Shown: positions 27,697-35,919 of the stretch, piece after piece
How the letters are laid out: every line of letters starts with the position of its first letter
How positions within the stretch are numbered: the first letter of the stretch is position 1
DNA from: an uncultured Cytophagales bacterium
Lineage (GTDB): Bacteria; Bacteroidota; Bacteroidia; Cytophagales; Thermonemataceae
Assembly (NCBI GenBank): GCA_937911505.1
Contig: CALEMF010000028.1
Span: forward strand, 1 to 64,000
Direction: 5' to 3'
DNA length: 64,000 nt
Notes under the pieces: generated by a model
Databases searched by the model: none
Seen by the model: only the letters and a program-made list of their open reading frames with translations
What the model was told of the DNA's origin: nothing
Made by a program: the position numbers and the translations under genes

Positions 27697-27843
27697 TCCT
27701 TGTCTCTTTTACCTAGTAGTCAATTTACAAAATCTTTGAGAAATCGTCTCAGCTTGATTTTTACTCCTCATTTATATTACGTATCTGATGCCGATATTTG
27801 AATCAACAGGTTAATCAAGTACATTTATCTAACCATTATAACT

Positions 27844-27945
27844 ATGAATACTTTACAAAATCAATCAACCACTACACCTCAATCCAATCCTAACAAAAAG
27901 ACTTTCCAACAAGGGAGGTCGAAGCCCACAGCACTTAGGGGCTAA
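27844..27945 (+). CDS. small ORF, 33 residues, unknown
   Basis: ATG to TAA, 33 codons. The product is polar and basic: Gln, Asn, Ser, Thr and Pro dominate the first half, Lys and Arg the second (GRSKPTALRG at the end). No cysteine, no hydrophobic segment. It is followed two bases later by a perfect 14-bp hairpin, so it sits in a compact promoter-ORF-terminator unit between two minus-strand genes. A GATATTTG near 27793 could be its -7 box. I do not recognise it; it may instead mark a small RNA. Confidence 0.45.
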   Translation: MNTLQNQSTTTPQSNPNKKTFQQGRSKPTALRG

Positions 27946-27946
27946 A

Positions 27947-27982
27947 ATTAAAGTGTCGAGGTTTCTTACTCGACACTTTAAT
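27947..27982. terminator. bidirectional hairpin terminator
   Basis: A perfect 14-bp inverted repeat (ATTAAAGTGTCGAG and its complement, eight-base loop). It closes the small ORF on the plus strand and could also stop transcripts of the minus-strand gene ending at 28041. Confidence 0.85.
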
Positions 27983-28040
27983 AAATATAGCCACTTGAAT
28001 TTCCTATGGGCGTATATCTAAACTCTTCGATAAGATAACC

Positions 28041-28772
28041 TTACTGATTGCTTACAAGATTGACTAACTGCGCTACTTTCACTTCAATTTTTTCAAGTTC
28101 ACCTTGTTGTAAGGTGTCGTACACTTGGTTGAGTGCTTCCTCTAACCGAAGGTAATTTGAAGCGGATTTTGAAAGGCGCTCAGGTATTTTTTCATCCTGC
28201 ATTATCGTTAGTATGACCTCCCTTTCTTGCTGCGTCAGTTGTTGCCAAACCGTTTCCGTACGGTGGTGGAGGTCCGCCCATTGTAGTACTAATGCTCTAT
28301 GTGGATAATCTTTGGCTAGGCTAATTTTTTTTAAATCTTCCTCATGGATATGATACCCAATACTTTCAAGCGCATTAAAGTCTGTAGAAACGAATGGATA
28401 TAGAGTGAGTGAACTTTGCCTAAAGAATATTTCTGGTAATACCAAGGAAGTATCATCAATGACCGCCTGTTTTCTTTGCTTAAAGTCTTCGGCATTGTCA
28501 TACCACTTGAAGTCTAAGCAGCCGTACTTGGCTTTATATTCACTGGTGGTTTTCCAACCCTCGTGCATTCTTGGATTGCCTTCATCAAAACCCGACTGTA
28601 GCGTCGGGTTTAAAAACAATACAAACTTATTCCCTTTGTACAAGTTCAAATGCTTGTACCAGCTATGAAACCCACACAAATCTTCCGCGAAGTTCTTACA
28701 TTGTGCGTCAGAGGGGATTGCAATACGTTTTATAGCTTCGAAGTAGTTCACGGCAATAAGACAAGTGATCAA
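28041..28772 (-). CDS. hypothetical protein
   Basis: 243 residues, no signal peptide or membrane segment. The first 60 residues hold DLCGFHSWYKHLNLYKGNKF, rich in aromatic residues and His, followed by a Gly-rich turn and a region EGWKTTSEYKAKYGCLDFKW. The C-terminal third is helical and charged and may form a coiled coil. No motif I can name. It lies 35 bp downstream of the anchored protein at 28808 on the same strand, so the two may be coexpressed. Confidence 0.75.
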   Translation of the reverse strand: MITCLIAVNYFEAIKRIAIPSDAQCKNFAEDLCGFHSWYKHLNLYKGNKFVLFLNPTLQSGFDEGNPRMHEGWKTTSEYKAKYGCLDFKWYDNAEDFKQRKQAVIDDTSLVLPEIFFRQSSLTLYPFVSTDFNALESIGYHIHEEDLKKISLAKDYPHRALVLQWADLHHRTETVWQQLTQQEREVILTIMQDEKIPERLSKSASNYLRLEEALNQVYDTLQQGELEKIEVKVAQLVNLVSNQ

Positions 28773-28807
28773 GGATTACCCTCTATGGAGAAGCCCTTGG
28801 TCATCAC

Positions 28808-29284
28808 CTATTTGTAGGAAGCTTTTAAAAGCTTTCTTTGGGTAAACGCTGGCTTTACTTGTGCAAGCACATTCTTCTGCATTAGAAGGTTTCCACCTGC
28901 ATTTCTTAAGGTCAACGCAGTGGTAAAAAATATCCCTTGAGGAGCATCGAAGTGTGCCCCTACCAAATAGAATATATTATCAATACGCTTTACTTGGAAA
29001 CTATTGGGTACTTTTCTAGTACTAGGAAGCCAGAAATTACCTAAGTCAAAAGCTGTTCCATGCGCAAACATTTTTTTCAGTATTTGTGGATGTAATTCCA
29101 AATAAGGTGTAGAACCTTCTACCCTACCTATCTTTAGGTAAGCATATTTTGAGGAGGCATTGGCTGGCTGGTCGATTGCCTTCAACTGGTTTTTGAACAA
29201 TTGTAGTAATACAAGCACCACCAAAGCAACAACATTACACCATAAAATGGTACGAATCGGTTTACTTTGAAATTGGCTCATCAT
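28808..29284 (-). CDS. hypothetical membrane-anchored protein
   Basis: 158 residues. One membrane segment at about 11-28 follows a short basic N-terminus; the rest is predicted outside the cytoplasm and contains YLKIGRVEGSTPYLELHP and several aromatic pairs. A function is not evident. It is divergent from the phosphohexomutase gene. Confidence 0.7.
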   Translation of the reverse strand: MMSQFQSKPIRTILWCNVVALVVLVLLQLFKNQLKAIDQPANASSKYAYLKIGRVEGSTPYLELHPQILKKMFAHGTAFDLGNFWLPSTRKVPNSFQVKRIDNIFYLVGAHFDAPQGIFFTTALTLRNAGGNLLMQKNVLAQVKPAFTQRKLLKASYK

Positions 29285-29362
29285 TATAAAAAATATTATC
29301 TGTTTTTAAAAGAGCAAAATCCGTTCTCAATACGTATTTTACGCAGTATTTTATGTAAAATT

Positions 29363-29392
29363 TTTGTTTTTTTTTTCGATCGGCTAAATTCG
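29363..29392 (+). promoter_or_regulatory. likely promoter of the phosphohexomutase gene
   Basis: TTTG at 29363-29366, 18 bases, TAAATTCG at 29385-29392. It matches the Bacteroidetes pattern with one mismatch at -7 and lies 18 bp before the ATG. Confidence 0.5.
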
Positions 29393-29410
29393 TAGCAAAC
29401 GATACACCTT

Positions 29411-31150
29411 ATGACTACCTTAGAAAAAAGCATTCAACAGAAAATTGATACTTGGCTACAAGGCAACTTTCATATAGATACGAAAAACACCCTTCAAAAG
29501 ATGCTTCAAGAAGGAAAAATCGACGCCTTACAAGATGCTTTTTATAAAGACCTTACGTTTGGGACAGGCGGGCTGCGCGGTATAATGGGGGTAGGCACCA
29601 ATCGGATGAATCGCTACACGGTAGGGTTGGCCACACAAGGACTAAGCAATTACTTACAACAATGCTTTCCCGACCAACGAATTCAGGTGGCCATCGCCTA
29701 TGATAGTCGCCACCAGAGTAAGGCGTTTGCCCAGATTGTAGCGGATGTCTTTTCTGCCAACGGCTGTCAAGTATACCTCTTCAAAGCCCTTCGCCCCACG
29801 CCTGAGCTTTCCTTTGCTATTCGACATTTACGCTGCCACAGCGGGGTAGTGATTACCGCCTCTCATAACCCTAAAGAATACAACGGCTACAAAGCCTACT
29901 GGACAGACGGCGCACAGCTAGTAGCGCCACACGACCAGCGCGTCATAGAGGCTATTAGTAAAATCAGTCTTGAAGAGGTTAATTTTATTGCTCAGCCTGA
30001 AAACATTACACTCATCGGCGAAGAGATAGACGAACTATACTTACAAAAGATTCTTCAGCTTTCTATTTCAAAAGAAGCGATTCGGCAGCAAAAAGATTTA
30101 AAAATTGTATATACACCGCTACACGGTACGGGTATTACTCTCATCCCACCATTGCTTAGTAAAATGGGCTTTGAGCAAGTGACTGTAGTAAAAGAACAGG
30201 CGGAGCCTTCAGGAAATGGCGACTTTCCCACGGTGGTATATCCTAACCCCGAAGAGGCAGAAGCGCTCTCGCTAGCGCTTGAAAAAGCACGTCACTTGGA
30301 GGCAGATTTAGTGATGGCTACCGACCCAGATACCGATCGGGTGGGAATCGCAGTGAAAAACCATCAAGGGGCTTTTCAGTTACTGAATGGCAACCAAACA
30401 GGTAGCTTACTTTTTTATTACTTGCTAGCAGCCCGACAAAAAGCGGGGCAGCTTACTGGGGATGAGTATGTAGTCAAAACGATTGTGACCACAGACTTGA
30501 TGGATCAGATTGCCGCAGATTACGGGGTGGATTGTTACCATACGCTTACTGGCTTTAAACACATTGCCGCGGTGATTAGACAACTAGAGGGGAAGAAAAC
30601 CTTCGTAGCGGGTGCAGAAGAAAGCTATGGCTACATGGTAGGCGATTTTGTACGAGACAAAGACGGGGTGGCGGCCTGTGCTATGATCGCAGAGCTATCG
30701 GCTTTTGCCAAAGCACAACAACAATCTTTATTCGACCTTCTGCTTGATCTGTACCTCAAGTACGGTTACTATTATGAGACACTCTTCTCCCTTACTAAGA
30801 AAGGCCAAGAAGGTGCAGAAGCCATACAGCAGATGATGCAACGTTTTCGTACACATCCTCCTCGTCAGTTGGGTGGCTTAGAAGTAGTACGCCTCAGAGA
30901 CTACCAAAGCTTGACTGAACACCACCTTACGGAGGGAACTATTACACCATTAGACTTCCAAGATAAATCTAATGTATTGCAGTTTTTTACAGCCGAAGGG
31001 TCTAAAATTTCTGTAAGACCCTCAGGGACAGAGCCTAAAATAAAGTTTTATGTAAGTTTGAAGGAAGCCTTGCCTCAAAAGTCAGCTTATGATGCAGTAA
31101 CAGCCAAACTTCAACAAAAAATTGCTGCCATCAAGCAAGATTTATTATAG
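29411..31150 (+). CDS. phosphohexomutase (phosphoglucomutase/phosphomannomutase family)
   Basis: 579 residues, the length of the PgcA-type group. Catalytic loop TASHNP at 149-154 with phospho-Ser151, metal loop DPDTDR at 305-310, sugar-binding AEESYGY in the third domain and the phosphate-binding RPSGTEPK near the C-terminus. It interconverts hexose 1- and 6-phosphates in the cytoplasm, feeding glycan and nucleotide-sugar synthesis. Whether glucose or mannose is preferred cannot be told. Monocistronic, as far as the flanks show. Confidence 0.94.
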   Translation: MTTLEKSIQQKIDTWLQGNFHIDTKNTLQKMLQEGKIDALQDAFYKDLTFGTGGLRGIMGVGTNRMNRYTVGLATQGLSNYLQQCFPDQRIQVAIAYDSRHQSKAFAQIVADVFSANGCQVYLFKALRPTPELSFAIRHLRCHSGVVITASHNPKEYNGYKAYWTDGAQLVAPHDQRVIEAISKISLEEVNFIAQPENITLIGEEIDELYLQKILQLSISKEAIRQQKDLKIVYTPLHGTGITLIPPLLSKMGFEQVTVVKEQAEPSGNGDFPTVVYPNPEEAEALSLALEKARHLEADLVMATDPDTDRVGIAVKNHQGAFQLLNGNQTGSLLFYYLLAARQKAGQLTGDEYVVKTIVTTDLMDQIAADYGVDCYHTLTGFKHIAAVIRQLEGKKTFVAGAEESYGYMVGDFVRDKDGVAACAMIAELSAFAKAQQQSLFDLLLDLYLKYGYYYETLFSLTKKGQEGAEAIQQMMQRFRTHPPRQLGGLEVVRLRDYQSLTEHHLTEGTITPLDFQDKSNVLQFFTAEGSKISVRPSGTEPKIKFYVSLKEALPQKSAYDAVTAKLQQKIAAIKQDLL

Positions 31151-31289
31151 TCATCGTCTTTTATACTGGTAAATTCCTACAGGCATCAACTTTTCTTACT
31201 TTTATGAGCACTTATTAGAGTTTTAATTGTAAGTAAATTGGAATAGTTCTTGAAACTCGGAATAGCTCGAACCATTAACTCTATGTCAT

Positions 31290-32048
31290 ATGAAAAAAAT
31301 ATTCTTTACTATTTGTTCTTTATGGATACTCAATAACACTTATGCACAAACACACTTAGGTATTGGCTTCCAGATGATTTTCCCAACAGAAGCCTACAGA
31401 GAAGCTACCAACGATGTAGGCGTAGGCGGTGGCTTTAATATTTGGGTACCTTTCGCACGAGAAGTACCTGTTTTCTTTGGTCTTGATTTTGGCTATTCCT
31501 TAATGGGCACGAACGAAAGACGTATCAACGAAAACGCTAATATCATCGCCAGTAACGGACAAGTCATAGGAACTATTCCTATCAACTATCGTATCCGTAC
31601 TAACAATAACTTCTTACATACCCACGCGGGGATTAGAGTGAAAGCGCCGCTACCCATGGTACAACCTTACGCAGAAGGATTGATAGGCTTTAACTACCTT
31701 TATACGCGAACTAAAATATTTGATGAATCACCCAATAATAGCGCTGATCCCGACCAAGACACACAAATTACTGCGAGCAACCAGCTTTCTGACTTTGCTT
31801 TTAGCTATGGTGCTGGAGGAGGTGTTATGCTTAAACTGGGTGGTAATATAGGCTTAGACCTTCGTGTCGTTTACCTCATTGGTAATGATGCTGATTACTA
31901 TCGCGACGAGGATATTGAACAATGGGAAATTACCCTATCTAACCCTAACCCCAATGGTGTACCACAAGAGGCGGAAGTAGAAGACAGCTTTACGACTTCT
32001 GCTACCAATGTATTTTATGCTAACCTAGGTTTGGTGATTGCCTTTTAG
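31290..32048 (+). CDS. outer-membrane beta-barrel protein
   Basis: 252 residues. Signal peptide at about 1-19 (ending TYAQ), then alternating amphipathic strands with aromatic-girdle patterns such as LGIGFQMIF and NVFYANLGLVIAF at the C-terminus, ending in Phe as outer-membrane proteins do. Function within the barrel class is unknown. Two copies of GGAATAG-TC lie 19 bp apart just upstream. A hairpin terminator follows. Confidence 0.8.
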   Translation: MKKIFFTICSLWILNNTYAQTHLGIGFQMIFPTEAYREATNDVGVGGGFNIWVPFAREVPVFFGLDFGYSLMGTNERRINENANIIASNGQVIGTIPINYRIRTNNNFLHTHAGIRVKAPLPMVQPYAEGLIGFNYLYTRTKIFDESPNNSADPDQDTQITASNQLSDFAFSYGAGGGVMLKLGGNIGLDLRVVYLIGNDADYYRDEDIEQWEITLSNPNPNGVPQEAEVEDSFTTSATNVFYANLGLVIAF

Positions 32049-32069
32049 AAAACATTACATTATACACAG

Positions 32070-32100
32070 AAAAGCCTACTAAGTGATAAGTAGGCTTTTT
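32070..32100. terminator. hairpin terminator after the barrel gene
   Basis: AAAAGCCTACT and its exact complement flank an eight-base loop; the right arm runs into TTTTT. It lies between converging genes (barrel and Crp/Fnr) and may serve both. Confidence 0.85.
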
Positions 32101-32138
32101 ATTGATTAACATTTACTAAATCTGCCTAAAGATAAATT

Positions 32139-32717
32139 TTAGGAAATATTATTCAAATCTGCTCTAATACGGCTCAGTTGTACTTGCGTTATACCTATAT
32201 AAGAAGCGATGTGTCCGAGTTTCACACGCTGTAGTATCTCTGGCTTGGTTTTGAGTAGATTCAGATAACGATCTTTAGCAGTGAGCATTTGAAAGAACCT
32301 GTTCCGTTCGTTCTCTTCCAAGTAACATTCTATTGCAAGTAGTCTCCCACAAGATTCTAGGTCGTGGTATTGCTCGTACAGTTTTTCGATAGCAGCATAG
32401 TCAACCTGTACAAGGTCACAGTCTTCCAGCAGCTCAATATTATAAAAACTAGGCTTTCTGGTGTATAAACTTTCCATAGCAGCCATTGCTTCTCCTTCAG
32501 TAAAGAACTGGTTAGTAACATCCTGACCATCTCTATAATAAAAAACTCTTGCTACTCCCTTTACAATAAGGTACACACTACGGCTCACTTGCCCTTCTCT
32601 ATGAATTAAGTATCCCTTGGGGTAGGTTACAGCCTGGGCAAGTGCGTCTAGTGCAGCAGCAGATTGGGCGGAAATTAACCCATATTTACTATAGTAATCT
32701 GAGATCGATAACTGCAT
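32139..32717 (-). CDS. Crp/Fnr-family transcriptional regulator
   Basis: 192 residues. Cyclic-nucleotide-binding-like barrel at about 10-125 (GYLIHREGQVSRSVYLIVKGVARVF) and a C-terminal HTH, LGHIASYIGITQVQLSRIRA. The barrel lacks the RSA phosphate-binding signature of true cAMP receptors and has TRKPSFYNIELLED in its place, as in many Bacteroidota members. It lies 8 bp behind a RidA-type gene and is cotranscribed with it. Confidence 0.88.
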   Translation of the reverse strand: MQLSISDYYSKYGLISAQSAAALDALAQAVTYPKGYLIHREGQVSRSVYLIVKGVARVFYYRDGQDVTNQFFTEGEAMAAMESLYTRKPSFYNIELLEDCDLVQVDYAAIEKLYEQYHDLESCGRLLAIECYLEENERNRFFQMLTAKDRYLNLLKTKPEILQRVKLGHIASYIGITQVQLSRIRADLNNIS

Positions 32718-32725
32718 ATATATTA

Positions 32726-33193
32726 TTAAGTGACAGCCACTGCCTCTATTTCTACTAACTGGTTGGGCTCTGCTAGTCCAGTTACCCCTACCAGTGTGAT
32801 ACCACAGGTGATCGATGCGCCAAGTTTCTTTTCTAGGGTTGTGCTAAAATTATTCATTTCTTCATAGTAGTTTGGTTTTGCCACGTAAACCCTCAAAAAG
32901 GCAAGACTTTCTGGGCCTAAGCCCTTTGCCGCTAATAGTTTTAGAATATTATCTAATGTCGCTTCCATTTGTTCTACTAAATTAACGCTTTTTAGTGTCA
33001 TTTGCTGATCCCAAGGCGTCATACCAGATAAGAAAAGAATCTTACCGCCTGTAACTTCCACTAACTGTGCGTACCCAAAAGTATCTTTCGTGTTATAAAC
33101 AACATCCGAATTGTACGCCTCTTTGTTCGCTTTTTGCAGCGCTGCTACTTGCGCTTCTAATGCGGCCACTCTTTTCATTAATGCTACTTCCAT
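32726..33193 (-). CDS. RidA/YjgF-family protein
   Basis: 155 residues. A coiled-coil N-terminus (about 1-25) precedes a RidA-type domain: TGGKILFLSGMTPWD, QMEATLDNILKLLAAKG, FLRVYVA and the terminal VEIEAVAV. Classical RidA proteins hydrolyse reactive enamine/imine intermediates; the residues around the usual catalytic Arg are less clear here, so activity is uncertain. It is first in the operon with the Crp/Fnr gene, preceded by an inverted repeat at 33230. Confidence 0.8.
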   Translation of the reverse strand: MEVALMKRVAALEAQVAALQKANKEAYNSDVVYNTKDTFGYAQLVEVTGGKILFLSGMTPWDQQMTLKSVNLVEQMEATLDNILKLLAAKGLGPESLAFLRVYVAKPNYYEEMNNFSTTLEKKLGASITCGITLVGVTGLAEPNQLVEIEAVAVT

Positions 33194-33229
33194 TTTTTTA
33201 TGTATTGGTTGGTTGATTAAGAAGTCGTC

Positions 33230-33257
33230 TAAACTTTTTCTACTTTCTAAAAGTTTA
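33230..33257. promoter_or_regulatory. inverted repeat upstream of the RidA-Crp operon
   Basis: Perfect 9-bp arms TAAACTTTT and AAAAGTTTA around a 10-base spacer, 37 bp before the RidA start. It may be an operator for the Crp/Fnr protein of the same operon; the spacing is longer than in classical Crp sites. Confidence 0.35.
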
Positions 33258-33289
33258 AATGATTGCTAAAATTAGAAACCACTGTGCAC

Positions 33290-33318
33290 AATTCTTTTTA
33301 CATATGTTAAAAAGAATT
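33290..33318. promoter_or_regulatory. inverted repeat overlapping the rlmN promoter region
   Basis: Perfect 11-bp arms AATTCTTTTTA and TAAAAAGAATT around CATATGT. Its right arm covers the expected -33 position of the rlmN promoter, so a protein bound here would interfere with transcription. Confidence 0.4.
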
Positions 33319-33334
33319 TCTGCTTTTAATTTCC

Positions 33335-33342
33335 TAACTTTG
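33335..33342 (+). promoter_or_regulatory. rlmN promoter -7 element
   Basis: TAACTTTG is a perfect TAnnTTTG box. It predicts a transcript starting near 33349, which supports the ATG at 33360 as start over a GTG at 33354. Confidence 0.65.
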
Positions 33343-33359
33343 CAAAAAGTACTGTGCTC

Positions 33360-34415
33360 ATGAAAAAGGTGTTGGAGACTACAAAAAAAGATATTCGTCA
33401 ACTTTCTTTATCTCAACTTGAAGCATTCTTCGAGGAGGTAGGTGAAAAAAAATTTCGCGCGCGACAAGTATACGAATGGCTTTGGAAAAAATCAGCGCAT
33501 CACTTTGAGACAATGACCAACCTGTCGCTGCCTTTAAGGAAGCTACTTGCAGAGCATTTTGAGATTCGTGCCCTTACTATTCATCAAAAACAGATCAGTG
33601 GCGATGGTACGCTAAAATTTGCTTTTCAGTTATACGATGGTCATTTGATTGAAGGAGTGCTCATTCCTGCAGACGACCGCATGACAGCCTGTGTTTCTTC
33701 ACAAGTGGGCTGCTCTCTTACGTGTAAGTTTTGTGCTACGGGCTATATGAAACGTATGCGTAATCTGACACCAGCAGAAATTTATGATCAGGTAGTACTC
33801 ATTAGACAACAGGCGCTACAACACTACAATTTACCTTTGAGTAACATCGTCTTTATGGGCATGGGAGAGCCACTCTTGAATTACCAAAACGTGATGCAAG
33901 GTATTGAGCATCTTACTTCTCCTGAAGGACTACAAATGGCTGCCAAACGGATTATTGTTTCTACGGCTGGTATTGCCAAAATGATTAAAAAAATGGGTGA
34001 TGAAGGTCAAAAGTGTAACTTGGCGCTATCTTTACACGCTGCCGACGATGAGAAGCGGAAAGAAATTATGCCCATTAATGAAAGTAATACATTAGAAGCA
34101 CTTGCTGAAGCGCTTCGTTATTACTATCAAAAAACAAAGAAGCAGGTTACCTTTGAGTACATTGTTTTTCATCACTTCAACGATACACTTCAAGATGCCG
34201 AAGCGCTTTATCGTTTTACAAAACACGTTCCGTCCAAGGTCAATATTATTGAGTATAATCCCATCGAAGAGGCAGATTTTACCAATACAGCAGAAGATAA
34301 GCTGGCGGCCTTTGCACGTTATCTAGAACAAAAAGGTGTGGTGGTAAAGGTACGTCGAAGCAGAGGAAAAGATATTGATGCAGCTTGCGGGCAACTCGCC
34401 GTTAAAGAAACTTAA
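33360..34415 (+). CDS. rlmN: 23S rRNA/tRNA adenine-C2 methyltransferase RlmN
   Basis: 351 residues from the ATG; an in-frame GTG two codons earlier is possible but would lie almost at the transcript start. N-terminal helical domain with KFRARQVYEWLWKK, radical SAM cluster motif CSLTCKFC with Cys 118, 122 and 125, VFMGMGEPLLNY, and the second catalytic Cys in DIDAACGQLA near the C-terminus. It methylates A2503 of 23S rRNA and A37 of tRNA. Convergent with the DUF2061 gene, 5 bp apart. Confidence 0.96.
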   Translation: MKKVLETTKKDIRQLSLSQLEAFFEEVGEKKFRARQVYEWLWKKSAHHFETMTNLSLPLRKLLAEHFEIRALTIHQKQISGDGTLKFAFQLYDGHLIEGVLIPADDRMTACVSSQVGCSLTCKFCATGYMKRMRNLTPAEIYDQVVLIRQQALQHYNLPLSNIVFMGMGEPLLNYQNVMQGIEHLTSPEGLQMAAKRIIVSTAGIAKMIKKMGDEGQKCNLALSLHAADDEKRKEIMPINESNTLEALAEALRYYYQKTKKQVTFEYIVFHHFNDTLQDAEALYRFTKHVPSKVNIIEYNPIEEADFTNTAEDKLAAFARYLEQKGVVVKVRRSRGKDIDAACGQLAVKET

Positions 34416-34420
34416 TCTGC

Positions 34421-34867
34421 TTAGACGGTTTGCTTGCTGAGTGGACGTGAAGCTGTTTTGGAAGTAGCCACTTGCCAAGTTTTACCCCAAGGAATAGCTG
34501 TCCAGATGCGCTCGTGGAAATAGTAAAGGATAATCTTCGTCGCTACTTCTACCATACTGATACTCGCTGCATAAGTGAGTTCTCCAGTAATCAATAACGA
34601 AATCAAGAAAGTGTCTAGTGTGCCTGTAATGCGCCAAGTAATCCCTTTAGTGAGACTTCGCAGGTGGGACTCTTTGGTAGAGAAGAAAGTCCAAGAACGC
34701 TCGTGTACATAATACAAAAAAAGCTTCGTAATGACTTCCACAAAGCTAATACTGGCCGCGTAGGCTACGTGACCCGTAATAAGGAACGAGATGACAAAGG
34801 TATCTAGCGTACCCGTCATACGCCACGTGATACTTTTCATCAGACTTCTTGCTTGTGTTTCTTGCAT
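34421..34867 (-). CDS. tandem DUF2061 membrane protein
   Basis: 148 residues made of two copies of a ~60-residue unit (about 5-65 and 67-128). Both carry SITWR-TGTLDTF or GITWR-TGTLDTF, a membrane segment, AASIS-VEV-TK and YY-HER-WT. DUF2061 proteins are small membrane proteins of unknown biochemistry; single-unit and double-unit forms exist. The two halves are similar enough to suggest internal duplication. No partner gene is adjacent. Confidence 0.88.
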   Translation of the reverse strand: MQETQARSLMKSITWRMTGTLDTFVISFLITGHVAYAASISFVEVITKLFLYYVHERSWTFFSTKESHLRSLTKGITWRITGTLDTFLISLLITGELTYAASISMVEVATKIILYYFHERIWTAIPWGKTWQVATSKTASRPLSKQTV

Positions 34868-34980
34868 AAAAGCGGAATAAGGTTAATTCATTACTGGCTT
34901 TCTCTAAAAAATATATTCTCTATCGGATTTATAGATTAATACAATTTTAGGGCAAAAATGTTTACAAACAAAACTTTCTT

Positions 34981-35793
34981 TTATTTTTTTTGATTGAATC
35001 CTCTCAGTTTAATCTCGGTGAGTTTTCGCTTAGAATCGAGTGGGAAGTCAGCTCGTTGGAACCAGTCGTAGTAGGCAGGATCTTTTTGAAAAACATCGAC
35101 TACTTTTTTCCCCTTGTGCTTTCCAAAGTTAAATATTTCGTCTCCGGCTGCATTGATTGTAAGGCGCCCGGCTAGGTCGACCATTCTGTCTGCAGTGATC
35201 TTGTGAATCTCCTGCATATCATTTTTTACAGGTACATATTCTTTGTCATCTTTCCCCTTGATCGCTACACCTTCATAACGCTCTACCTGTGCTACAAATA
35301 CCTCGTAGCTCGCTATGGTGTCTGCCTCAGCACTGTGGGCATCTTCTAAGGTCTTATTACAATAAAATTGATAGGCGGCGCTTAGGTTGCGTGGTTCCAT
35401 GAGGTGAAATATTTTCTGCGCGTCTACCAAACGGCGATTATTCAAGGAGAAATCAACTCCTACACGAAGAAACTCCTCTACAAGCATCGGTACATCAAAA
35501 CGTACAATATTAAAACCTCCTAAATCACAACCTTCTAAGAATTTTTCTAAATTTTTGGCTACCTGTTTAAAGGTGGGCGCTTCCTTAATATCTTCTTCAT
35601 AGATACCGTGAATCAGGCTTGTTTCTAAAGGGATGGGAATTTCCGGGTTAATTCGCTTAGAATTAACCGTTTTCTCACCGTTTACCTCTATTTTTACAAA
35701 TGAATATTCAACGATTCTATCCTTTACGATGTTGGTTCCGGTAGTTTCTAAATCAAAGAAAACGAGTGGCTTTTTGAGATTAAGTGCAAACAT
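34981..35793 (-). CDS. DnaQ-like 3'-5' exonuclease with C-terminal extension
   Basis: 270 residues. Exonuclease motif I is FFDLETTGT with D14 and E16, motif II includes NIVRFDVPML, and motif III is the HSAEADT segment, so the fold is complete. The last 60 residues hold FNFGKHKGKKVVDV and YYDWF, a small domain seen at the C-terminus of several exonucleases. It probably acts in DNA repair or nucleic-acid trimming in the cytoplasm; it is not the replicative epsilon subunit fused to a polymerase. Confidence 0.9.
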   Translation of the reverse strand: MFALNLKKPLVFFDLETTGTNIVKDRIVEYSFVKIEVNGEKTVNSKRINPEIPIPLETSLIHGIYEEDIKEAPTFKQVAKNLEKFLEGCDLGGFNIVRFDVPMLVEEFLRVGVDFSLNNRRLVDAQKIFHLMEPRNLSAAYQFYCNKTLEDAHSAEADTIASYEVFVAQVERYEGVAIKGKDDKEYVPVKNDMQEIHKITADRMVDLAGRLTINAAGDEIFNFGKHKGKKVVDVFQKDPAYYDWFQRADFPLDSKRKLTEIKLRGFNQKK

Positions 35794-35919
35794 AAGTACC
35801 TGTCATTTGTCAGTCGTAGGGCAATACTACATAAAATATAGATGAGTTGAAAATGTACAAACGATACAAATATTCTAGAGGGGAATGCTGTTTATTATTA
35901 TACATTAATAAATCTCTTT

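Noticed and set aside
31240-31268. Two GGAATAG-TC direct repeats as regulator half-sites
   Set aside because: Only two loose copies with 19-bp period; no further copies seen and no matching regulator.
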